Source: an uncultured Mycoplasmatota bacterium (GTDB lineage: Bacteria; Bacillota_I; Bacilli_A; RF39; UBA660). Taken from it: DNA of 5,612 nucleotides. Every line of letters starts with the position of its first letter. Position 1 is the stretch's first letter. The notes under the pieces were generated by a model. That model searched no databases and was not told where the DNA came from. It was given only the letters and a program-made list of their open reading frames with translations. Shown here in pieces: positions 1-5,609 of this stretch. The stretch is from contig CAMOFW010000049.1 in the NCBI GenBank assembly GCA_946613765.1, forward strand, positions 1 to 5,612, given 5' to 3'. The translations under genes were made by a program, and so were the position numbers.

Positions 1-129
1 TACGGTAGTCAAGTTAAGATGAGCGATGAGTTCTATGAACTATTAAAGAAAAATTGTGGATTTACTGGTACAAAAGCTACTGGTGATTATCCAGAAAAAG
101 TAAACGATGGATCGAGGGTGTTATCATGA
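1..129 (+). CDS. C-terminal 42 residues of an unidentified upstream protein (5' truncated)
   Basis: Frame 1 is open from the first base to a TGA at 127-129, while the other two forward frames hit stops within the first 21 bases. The visible tail is hydrophilic (it begins YGSQVKMSDEFYELL and ends DGSRVLS), has one Cys (residue 19 of the fragment) and no membrane segment. Its stop overlaps the next start as ATGA, which argues for a real, translationally coupled gene in the same operon. I cannot identify the family from this fragment. The position in front of Tad-like genes makes a pseudopilin or other exported subunit possible, but that is inference only. Confidence 0.7.
   Translation, partial: YGSQVKMSDEFYELLKKNCGFTGTKATGDYPEKVNDGSRVLS
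114..120 (+). promoter_or_regulatory. Ribosome binding site for the 244-residue protein, inside the upstream gene
   Basis: GAGGGTG lies 5 bases before the ATG at 126, within the last codons of the preceding gene. Together with the ATGA stop/start overlap it supports this start and suggests translational coupling. Confidence 0.6.
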
Positions 130-860
130 GAGAGTCATACTGGGGATACTGGTTAGTTATTTTAGGGGTATTTGTTATCGGAGTAATGTTACTTGTTAAC
201 AATATCTCTACAAATAATACCCAAGATTATTACAATATTAAGGAAGTCACTCAAGCATCAATGGTTGATGCGATTGACTTCTCTTACTACCGTTTATATG
301 GTAATTTAAAAATAAGTGAACAAAAATTTGTTGAGAACTTTGTAAGAAGATTTGCTGAAAATGTTAACATGGCAAATGAATACGATGTTGAATTCTTTGA
401 CTTATATGAAGTTCCACCAAAAGTAAGTGTTAAGATATCATCTGGAACAAGAAGTTTCCAAATTGGAGCTTCTAATAATGAATATGATACAACTACAACA
501 TTCTCTTCAATCCTTGAATTAGGAGCAAGAGGTGAAAGTACTCCAGATTCTAAAACAATAAAATATAAGGGTTGTACATTAAACTTAACATCAACTTTAA
601 TGGATTACTTTAAAGGTAAAACAATAGGAACTTATAATATTAATACTGATAGATTAGTTAATTTAACAGCTGATCAAAAAGCAAAATTAGCTACAATTGA
701 AACTTTAGAAGAATTTAAAACATGGTTTAATTATAGCTTACAAGTTCCAGGAACAACTCAAAATTGTAAAGAATATCTTGCAAGCACAAGCTGGGATACA
801 ATGAAAAATGATCCTAATAATATGTTTATTATATTTAAAGGTAGAGGATGGATTAAATAA
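126..860 (+). CDS. Single-pass membrane-anchored protein of unknown function, candidate Tad pseudopilin/accessory subunit
   Basis: This 244-residue protein has a short N-terminus (MRESYWGYW) and one strongly hydrophobic segment at about residues 8-24, with no convincing signal-peptidase site. The rest is a polar domain expected to lie outside the membrane. After the membrane segment comes a helical-looking region (about 34-83) containing VTQASMVDAIDFSYYR and FVENFVRRFAENV, then a beta-rich, Ser/Thr-rich part (about 95-155). There are only two cysteines, C150 and C214, both in the exported part, so they could form a disulfide. The one-TM-plus-exported-domain layout resembles TadE/TadF-type minor pseudopilins, but I see no diagnostic TadE motif. 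It vaguely recalls a DUF family found in low-GC Gram-positives; I cannot confirm which. It ends in tandem stops (TAATAA). The function is inferred from topology and neighbours only. Confidence 0.85.
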   Translation: MRESYWGYWLVILGVFVIGVMLLVNNISTNNTQDYYNIKEVTQASMVDAIDFSYYRLYGNLKISEQKFVENFVRRFAENVNMANEYDVEFFDLYEVPPKVSVKISSGTRSFQIGASNNEYDTTTTFSSILELGARGESTPDSKTIKYKGCTLNLTSTLMDYFKGKTIGTYNINTDRLVNLTADQKAKLATIETLEEFKTWFNYSLQVPGTTQNCKEYLASTSWDTMKNDPNNMFIIFKGRGWIK

Positions 861-870
861 TAATCCTAGA

Positions 871-875
871 AAGGA
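871..875 (+). promoter_or_regulatory. Ribosome binding site of the first CpaB-like gene
   Basis: AAGGA sits 7 bases before the ATG at 883, in the 22-base gap that follows the tandem stops of the preceding gene. This supports the chosen start. Confidence 0.6.
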
Positions 876-882
876 ATAAAAA

Positions 883-1665
883 ATGGGTACTAACGAATTA
901 AAAGAAAACATAACTAAGATATTAAAAAATAAAAATACTTTAACTGTTTTAATAGTATTTGCAGGTATTATTGGACTATATATTGTGTATAATTGGAAAG
1001 TAAACCAAGCTACACAATTGGTCCAAGTACCATATGCTAAAAAAGAATTAAACAGTAGAGAAGAAATAAAATCAGAATCTATAGCATACATGTCTGTACC
1101 TAAAAGTTTATTATCTAATGCCAAGAATTTAATTAATAATGGATATAGTGTTATTGGTAAATTTGTTAACTATGGATATACAATTCCTCAATATAGTTTC
1201 TTTTATACACAAAGTATATTATCTAATTCAGCTAAACCTGAATCAGAGTTTGCTAATATACCTGAAGGATATACAGTTTATCGTTTAGATGTAGATTTTG
1301 ATTCTACATATGGTAACTCAATTTATCCTGGAAACTATATAGATTTATATGTTAAGTTAACTGAAAAAGATACTGATAAGATAATATTTGGTAGATTAAT
1401 TAAAGGTATTCAAGTAATGGCTGTATACGATGCAAATGGTAATAGTGTATTTGAATCATCTGGTGAAGTTAGATCACCTAGATACATGTGGTTTGCAGTA
1501 CCAAATGATTTATATAAATTATTAATGACTGCACAATATATTAATTCAAAGATAATTCCAATACCAAGAAATGCATCATACTCAGCTGAAACAAGAGCAC
1601 CTGAAATTGATTCGGCTTATATTCAAAATTATATTCTTGCTAGAGGATATAACTTTAACGAATAG
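883..1665 (+). CDS. cpaB: CpaB/RcpC-like Flp pilus assembly protein, copy 1 (SAF domain)
   Basis: The protein has 260 residues, with a cytoplasmic basic start, one membrane segment at about 19-37 and an exported remainder. After the anchor comes a SAF-type domain (about 47-115): VPYAKKELNSREEI, then SIAYMSVPKSLL and VIGKFVNYGYTIPQ. These match the CpaB pattern of an entry strand, 'I..G/..I....', 'vP..l' and 'v.G'. The C-terminal RcpC-type part has GYTVYRLDVDFD, IYPGNYIDLYVK (equivalent to the family's PGDRVDV motif, about 147-158), GRLIKGIQVMAV and a last strand SKIIPIPRN (about 222-230). In diderm Tad systems CpaB/RcpC acts in the periplasm with the secretin; here it is more likely a membrane-anchored part of the assembly machine facing the wall. 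A close relative follows 12 bases downstream. The family call rests on motif order; overall sequence is divergent, as is usual for CpaB. Confidence 0.82.
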   Translation: MGTNELKENITKILKNKNTLTVLIVFAGIIGLYIVYNWKVNQATQLVQVPYAKKELNSREEIKSESIAYMSVPKSLLSNAKNLINNGYSVIGKFVNYGYTIPQYSFFYTQSILSNSAKPESEFANIPEGYTVYRLDVDFDSTYGNSIYPGNYIDLYVKLTEKDTDKIIFGRLIKGIQVMAVYDANGNSVFESSGEVRSPRYMWFAVPNDLYKLLMTAQYINSKIIPIPRNASYSAETRAPEIDSAYIQNYILARGYNFNE

Positions 1666-1671
1666 GAAGGG
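1664..1671 (+). promoter_or_regulatory. Ribosome binding site of the second CpaB-like gene, overlapping the upstream stop
   Basis: AGGAAGGG shares its first two bases with the TAG stop of the first CpaB-like gene and lies 6 bases before the ATG at 1678. The two paralogues are therefore probably translated in a coupled way. Confidence 0.6.
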
Positions 1672-1677
1672 ATTATT

Positions 1678-2457
1678 ATGGGAAATCAATTAACAGGATT
1701 AAAAAAATTCTTTACTAATAAAAATACAGTTACATTTGTATGTGTTATTCTTGGTGTATTAGTTTTATACTTTGGATATAATTTCAGAGTTAATAAAGCA
1801 ACAGATCCAATTAGAGTTCCATATGCTAAAAAAGAATTAACTAAGAAATCTAAGATAACAGCAGATTTAATTGGATATACTACTGTTCCAAGAAGTTTAG
1901 CAAATACAAGTAAAACTTTAATAAAAAGTGAAAAAGAAGTAATAGATCATTATGTTAGTTATTCAACTAACATACCTCAAAATAGTTACTTCTATAGTGA
2001 TGTAGTTATGACTGAAGAACAAATGCCAGATTATGCTTTCATTAATATGAAAGATGGTTATACTGTATATTCTTTAAAAGTAACTATGGCAACTACTTAT
2101 GCTAATAAAATCTTCCCTAATACTTATATCGACTTATATGCTAAAGCAGACGATAGAGCAAGTGGAAAGATTATGTTTGGTCGTTTAATTGAATCAATTA
2201 AAGTTAAAGCAGTAAAAGATGATAAGGGTAATGCTTTACTTGAAAATGGTGTTAACAATGGTACACCATCAGCAATGCTTTTTGAAGTACCAGATGATTT
2301 ATTTGATTTACTTAAAAAAGCAGAATTTGTTGATGATGTAGAAATTATACCAGTTCCAAGAAATGCAGCATATACTGCTCAACAAGGTGAAACAACTGTA
2401 GATAATGAAACAATTAAACAACATATATTAAATAAATGTGTAACAATAACAGAATAA
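1678..2457 (+). CDS. cpaB: CpaB/RcpC-like Flp pilus assembly protein, copy 2 (SAF domain)
   Basis: This 259-residue protein is collinear with the preceding gene product, at roughly 40% identity by eye. Shared blocks run the full length: NKNT before the membrane segment (about 17-34), VPYAKKEL (47-54), VPRSL (70-74), IPQ.S.FY (99-106), GYTVY (127-131), YIDLY.K (150-156), FGRLI (167-171) and IIPVPRNA.Y (223-232). It therefore arose by tandem duplication and has the same architecture: cytoplasmic start, anchor, SAF domain, RcpC-like C-terminal part. The family's Pro-Gly turn is altered: this copy reads IFPNTYID where copy 1 reads IYPGNYID. It has a single Cys near the C-terminus (C254). Retention of both genes without decay suggests distinct roles, for example a hetero-oligomeric ring or stalk around the pilus; that is inference. 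Confidence 0.82.
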   Translation: MGNQLTGLKKFFTNKNTVTFVCVILGVLVLYFGYNFRVNKATDPIRVPYAKKELTKKSKITADLIGYTTVPRSLANTSKTLIKSEKEVIDHYVSYSTNIPQNSYFYSDVVMTEEQMPDYAFINMKDGYTVYSLKVTMATTYANKIFPNTYIDLYAKADDRASGKIMFGRLIESIKVKAVKDDKGNALLENGVNNGTPSAMLFEVPDDLFDLLKKAEFVDDVEIIPVPRNAAYTAQQGETTVDNETIKQHILNKCVTITE

Positions 2458-2461
2458 AAAA

Positions 2462-2469
2462 GTGGGTGA
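2462..2469 (+). promoter_or_regulatory. Ribosome binding site that decides the CpaF start
   Basis: GTGGGTGA contains GGTGA, complementary to the 16S 3' end, 4 bases before the ATG at 2474. The same bases contain an in-frame GTG at 2462 that would add four residues (MGEN), but only A-rich sequence without a Shine-Dalgarno match precedes it. The GTG is therefore better read as part of the ribosome binding site. Confidence 0.6.
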
Positions 2470-2473
2470 AAAT

Positions 2474-3871
2474 ATGAATGATGCTGTGTTCTCACAGATA
2501 GACTTTGGTCCTTTAACTGAGTTTTTAAAAGATGATGATATCACAGATATCTCATATTCAAATGGTGGTCAAGTATGGCTTAAGACACTATCTAAAGGTG
2601 TTTATCAAGTAGATAGACCAGACATTAACAATGCCTTCATGGAAAAGTTGGCATTTCAATGTTCTAATGTAATGGGTAAAACATTTAATATGGCTCATCC
2701 ATTTTTAGACTCTGAATCTGCAGAACTTCGTATGAACTTCGTGCATGATTCTATTGCAACTAATGGTATAGCATGCTTAATAAGAAAAACTCCAGCTAAG
2801 ATCAGACTTAATAAAGATAAATTAATAAATGAAAAATATGTTATAGAGAATTTACATGACTTTTTAATTAAATGTGTACAAGGTCATTGTAATATAATTG
2901 TAGCCGGTGAAACTGGTTCAGGTAAAACAGAGTTAGTTAAATATTTAGCTTCTCATACTGCTGAGAATGAAAAGTTAATAACTATTGAAGATACCTTAGA
3001 ACTTCACCTTGATAGAATTTTCCCACATAGAGATATTGTAGCAATGAAAACTAATAACATTGCATCTTATACTGATGTTCTTGTAACATGTATGAGACAA
3101 AACCCTAAATGGATTTTACTATCAGAAGTTCGTTCTGCTGAAGCTGTTATGGCTGTAAGAAACTCAATTTCTTCTGGTCACAATATCTTATCAACAATTC
3201 ATGCTGATAAAGCTTCATCAATTCCTCTTCGTATGTACTCACTTTTAGAGACATCACAAGAGGTAGAACAATTCTTAACTACAATTCATAGATATGTACA
3301 AATAGGTATATATGTTAAAGGTTATTTCTCTAAGAGATTAAATAGATTCCAAAGAGAAATAATTGAAGTATGTGAATTCTACGTAGACGATGATAATAAA
3401 CCTTGTACCAATGTTATTTATAAAAAGACTTTAGATGGTCATTTTACACTACATGATCCATCACAACATCTAATTGATTACATGGCTATTCAAAATGTAG
3501 TATTAGATGATGATGTATTTAAATTAGGTGAAAGTAAAGAACTAAAAGGTGATGAATCTACTGACACAAGTACTAAAGATGAGTGTTTAAAATACAATAA
3601 AGAAGAAGCACCAAAACCAGAGGATGCATCTACTTTAAATAAAGATATAAACTCAAATGTTAGTCCTGAAAATCAAGCAGTTGCTTCAACACCTAATGTT
3701 ACACCAAGTGTTGAAAGTATTCCAACACCACAAGTAACACCAGTTCAAGCACCATCTCAAAGTGTAAGTGTAGAAAATGAAACTGACGAATCAGGAGACG
3801 ATGGAAATAATAAAACTATTAAACCATCATTTACTAATCCTGAAGAATTAAGTGACATTGAAGTGTTATAA
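2474..3871 (+). CDS. cpaF: CpaF/TadA-family type II/IV secretion ATPase
   Basis: A cytoplasmic hexameric ATPase of the CpaF/TadA/VirB11 superfamily that powers filament assembly or secretion. It has 465 residues from the ATG; the alternative GTG at 2462 gives 469. Visible in order: an N-terminal domain opening with LTEFLKDDDITDISYSNGG (about 14-32), the family's 'LL.D..ITDI..NG' region; a linker strand ELRMNFVHDSIA; Walker A GETGSGKTE (145-153); Asp box TIEDTLEL (170-177); Walker B region ILLSEVRSAEA (214-224), with catalytic Glu in the SEVR element; and His box STIHAD (240-245). All core catalytic elements look intact. Two oddities: it lacks the roughly 100-residue helical N-terminal extension common in CpaF/TadA, and it carries a tail of about 110 residues (from about 352), acidic and Ser/Thr/Pro-rich, probably disordered. 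The adjacent TadB- and TadC-like genes are its expected membrane partners. VirB11/TrbB-type conjugation ATPases are the alternative, but the neighbours favour Tad. Confidence 0.93.
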   Translation: MNDAVFSQIDFGPLTEFLKDDDITDISYSNGGQVWLKTLSKGVYQVDRPDINNAFMEKLAFQCSNVMGKTFNMAHPFLDSESAELRMNFVHDSIATNGIACLIRKTPAKIRLNKDKLINEKYVIENLHDFLIKCVQGHCNIIVAGETGSGKTELVKYLASHTAENEKLITIEDTLELHLDRIFPHRDIVAMKTNNIASYTDVLVTCMRQNPKWILLSEVRSAEAVMAVRNSISSGHNILSTIHADKASSIPLRMYSLLETSQEVEQFLTTIHRYVQIGIYVKGYFSKRLNRFQREIIEVCEFYVDDDNKPCTNVIYKKTLDGHFTLHDPSQHLIDYMAIQNVVLDDDVFKLGESKELKGDESTDTSTKDECLKYNKEEAPKPEDASTLNKDINSNVSPENQAVASTPNVTPSVESIPTPQVTPVQAPSQSVSVENETDESGDDGNNKTIKPSFTNPEELSDIEVL

Positions 3872-3872
3872 A

Positions 3873-3880
3873 AAGGAGGA
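3873..3880 (+). promoter_or_regulatory. Strong ribosome binding site of the TadB-like gene
   Basis: AAGGAGGA, a near-consensus Shine-Dalgarno, begins 2 bases after the CpaF stop and ends 5 bases before the ATG at 3886. It is the best match in the operon, so this gene may be translated independently of the gene upstream. Confidence 0.7.
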
Positions 3881-3885
3881 TAAAA

Positions 3886-4788
3886 ATGGAACTAGTATTA
3901 TTGTTTATTATTGCAATTTTTGCAATTGCATATCGTTCTAGTCAAAATCAAACAGTTGCTGGAACAACAAAATATATTTCTAAACAAGCTAAAGACTTAT
4001 ATGATCGTATCGCTCCTTTTTCATACAAACAAATGAGATCAAAAATTAAAGAACTAGGTGAAGATTATACACCTAGAGAATTTGCAACACAAGTTGCAAT
4101 CTTTGCAGGTCTAGCATCAGTTATATCATATTTATATTTTTATAATATTGTTATAACTATATGCTATGCAGCAGTAGCTGCATTTTCAGTACCATTTATA
4201 TCTTATTTAAGATATAAAAGAATATATAGTGAATATGTATTTGAACAAATTCAAACATATACTACTAATGTTATAATGGAATTTAATACAACTCAATCAT
4301 TTGTTAAATCACTTGAGGGTGTAAGAGATAGTGGTATCTTAGAAGATCCAGTATTAAGTGATGTTAAAACAATGATTGATATGTCTTATACTAATGGTAC
4401 TATAGACCAATCTATTGCTTATTTTGATGAAAGATATCCATACTATATGGTTAAAAATATGCATCAACTTTTCTATCAAATTACTAAAGAGGGTGCAAGA
4501 GATTCAGGAGAATCTTTAGAAAACATGTCTTTAGATATCGATGCTTTAGTAGAGGGTGTATATAGAGATAGAATGGATAGAGCAAATTTCCATACTAGAT
4601 TTATTACATTCGGTTTAGCCTTATTCTTCTTAGTTATGGCTATGCAATTCTTACTAGGTAAAGATTCATATATTAAATTATTAGACATGTGGTACGTAGA
4701 TATTGTACTTCACGGAATTATTTTAATTAACTGTTATTTCTTATTTACAGGTGAGAAATACTATAATGAAGATGTGGGGGTAGAGTAA
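3886..4788 (+). CDS. tadB: TadB-like inner-membrane platform protein (T2SSF domain)
   Basis: A 300-residue polytopic membrane protein. Hydrophobic segments are at about 1-16, 68-86, 88-106, 238-256 and 270-288, giving the TadB layout: one N-terminal helix, a helix pair, a cytoplasmic helical T2SSF domain (about 110-237) and a final helix pair. Within that domain, GARDSGESLENMSLDIDALVEG followed by RDRMDRA (about 203-233) matches the T2SSF ending 'G..L...L......R.R' just before the last membrane pair. A related short block, GVRDSG (145-150), occurs earlier in the domain. The protein should form the membrane platform with the TadC-like product and dock the CpaF ATPase, coupling ATP turnover to subunit extraction and assembly. 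Length is normal for TadB. Order and topology support TadB rather than TadC, but the two families are related, so the B/C labels rest partly on gene order. Confidence 0.87.
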   Translation: MELVLLFIIAIFAIAYRSSQNQTVAGTTKYISKQAKDLYDRIAPFSYKQMRSKIKELGEDYTPREFATQVAIFAGLASVISYLYFYNIVITICYAAVAAFSVPFISYLRYKRIYSEYVFEQIQTYTTNVIMEFNTTQSFVKSLEGVRDSGILEDPVLSDVKTMIDMSYTNGTIDQSIAYFDERYPYYMVKNMHQLFYQITKEGARDSGESLENMSLDIDALVEGVYRDRMDRANFHTRFITFGLALFFLVMAMQFLLGKDSYIKLLDMWYVDIVLHGIILINCYFLFTGEKYYNEDVGVE

Positions 4789-4791
4789 TAT

Positions 4792-5580
4792 ATGTACTTT
4801 GAAATATTAGGTTTAGGTGCTGTTATAGTAGCAGCTCTACAATTCACAAAAGTAATAGATGTAAATAAATTAATTGATGACAATAAAGTTTATTTTAGAA
4901 GATTTAAAGAAGATGACTATGATTTCTTAGTTAGAGCAAGATATGGAGATGGTGTAGATCCAGACTTCTTATTTGGTAAAAGAGTAAGAGATGGTTTACT
5001 TTCTATGGTTGTATTACTAACAGTCTTTATTAATAACTTATCATATCTATATGTACTAGCTGCAGTTATTATAGGTTTTGTAGTATTTAAGATGGGTTAT
5101 TCTTCTCTAAAGAAATATTACAATGCACACTTACATGAAATAGACTCTTTATTACCACATTATTTAAAAGGATTAGAAATCTTAATTCAACACTATACTG
5201 TTCCAGTAGCACTAGGTAAGTCAATTGATAGTGCTCCTGAAATATTTAAAAAAGGATTAAGACAAATGATAGCAGAAATTAATGCCGGTGATTCATCAAT
5301 TAATCCATATATGACATTTGCTAAAACTTATCCAGTAAGAGACTCAATGAGAATGATGAGACTTTTATATCGTTTAGGTTTAGGTAAACAAGAAAGAAAA
5401 CAAGAACAACTTCTTACTTTCTCTAGATCTATTTCTTCATTACAACAAAAAGCAAGAGAAACAAGATATAAAGAAAGATTAGATAAAATGGAGAACAAGA
5501 CAATGTCAATGCTTATTGCAACTGGTGCAGGAACAATGATTCTATTGATATTTGCTGTACTTCAAATGATGAATATGTAA
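4792..5580 (+). CDS. tadC: TadC-like inner-membrane platform protein (T2SSF domain)
   Basis: A 262-residue membrane protein that starts 3 bases after the TadB-like stop. A G-run (4776-4780) inside the upstream gene, 11 bases from the ATG, is the only Shine-Dalgarno candidate; the spacing is long, so translation is probably coupled to tadB. Hydrophobic segments lie at about 3-17, 66-82, 86-100 and 238-258. The cytoplasmic helical domain (about 101-236) starts with a basic stretch (YSSLKKYYNAHLHE), then LLPHYLKGLEILIQ and VPVALGKSID, equivalent to the T2SSF 'lp..l..la..l..g.sl..Al' segment, and ends in the charged helix SSLQQKARETRYKERL before the last membrane helix. The protein stops four residues after that helix, so it ends on the outer face or in the membrane. 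It should pair with the TadB-like protein as the platform for the CpaF ATPase. Identity as a T2SSF protein is good; the TadC label depends partly on position. Confidence 0.85.
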   Translation: MYFEILGLGAVIVAALQFTKVIDVNKLIDDNKVYFRRFKEDDYDFLVRARYGDGVDPDFLFGKRVRDGLLSMVVLLTVFINNLSYLYVLAAVIIGFVVFKMGYSSLKKYYNAHLHEIDSLLPHYLKGLEILIQHYTVPVALGKSIDSAPEIFKKGLRQMIAEINAGDSSINPYMTFAKTYPVRDSMRMMRLLYRLGLGKQERKQEQLLTFSRSISSLQQKARETRYKERLDKMENKTMSMLIATGAGTMILLIFAVLQMMNM

Positions 5581-5601
5581 TTTACTTTACATATTTTTTT
5601 T
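5572..5601 (+). terminator. Rho-independent terminator of the operon, overlapping the last stop codon
   Basis: AATATGTAA (5572-5580) and TTACATATT (5587-5595) form a perfect 9-bp stem around a 6-base loop (TTTACT), with a T-run at 5594-5601. The left arm includes the TAA stop of the TadC-like gene. The stem is almost all A-T (one G-C pair), weak by general standards but of a form common in very AT-rich genomes. Confidence 0.6.
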
Positions 5602-5609
5602 GTTATAAT
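5581..5609 (+). promoter_or_regulatory. Candidate sigma-70/SigA-type promoter for the next gene, overlapping the terminator
   Basis: TTTACT (5581-5586, 4 of 6 matches to TTGACA) is separated by exactly 17 bases from TATAAT (5604-5609, perfect -10). A TG one base before the -10 (5601-5602) makes it an extended -10 element. The start site would fall just past the window edge, so the target gene is not visible. In an AT-rich genome a chance TATAAT is common; the correct spacing and the TG raise the likelihood. Confidence 0.4.

Larger units (their letters stand above)
1..5601 (+). other. Tad/Flp-type pilus or secretion operon (3' part)
   Basis: Seven co-directional reading frames, the first cut by the window edge, are packed with gaps of -4, 22, 12, 16, 14 and 3 bases and end at one hairpin/T-run terminator. 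I see no internal promoter or terminator gap, so they are probably one transcript whose promoter lies upstream of the window. The gene content follows the Tad order seen in many bacteria: CpaB-like, then CpaF ATPase, then TadB, then TadC. The sequence shows the gene order and family motifs; a role in building a surface filament or secreting a substrate is inferred from the families. Confidence 0.8.

Noticed and set aside
864..875. TCCT...AGGA pairing that could hide the ribosome binding site of the first CpaB-like gene
   Set aside because: The stem is only 4 bp with a 4-base loop, too weak to claim as a regulatory hairpin.
738..1124. Antisense open frame of 128 codons, Phe/Ser/Ile-rich
   Set aside because: It lies opposite the end of one well-supported gene and the start of another, spans their gap, and has the composition expected from reading AT-rich genes backwards; no family motif is seen.
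2537..2551. Two GATATC palindromes three bases apart, possible operator
   Set aside because: They encode the conserved DITDIS stretch at the start of the CpaF domain inside the gene, and repeated Asp-Ile codons produce the pattern.
3911..3930. Repeated TTGCAATT-type and palindromic TGCAATTGCA sequence
   Set aside because: It encodes the Ile/Ala-rich first membrane helix of the TadB-like protein (IAIFAIA); low-complexity coding explains it.
4166..4186. 7-bp hairpin (ATGCAGC/GCTGCAT with a 4-base loop) followed by TTTT, possible internal terminator
   Set aside because: It lies in the middle of the TadB-like coding region, in an Ala-rich membrane segment, with only four T's after the stem, so coding constraint explains it better.
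4476..4688. Antisense open frame of 70 codons
   Set aside because: It is wholly opposite the conserved T2SSF region of the TadB-like gene and has no recognisable motif.
2474..5580. Possible conjugative type IV secretion (VirB11) or DNA-uptake (ComGA/ComGB) locus
   Set aside because: No VirB4, VirD4, relaxase or ComGC-like gene is present, and two separate T2SSF proteins plus CpaB-like genes beside the ATPase fit Tad/Flp better.
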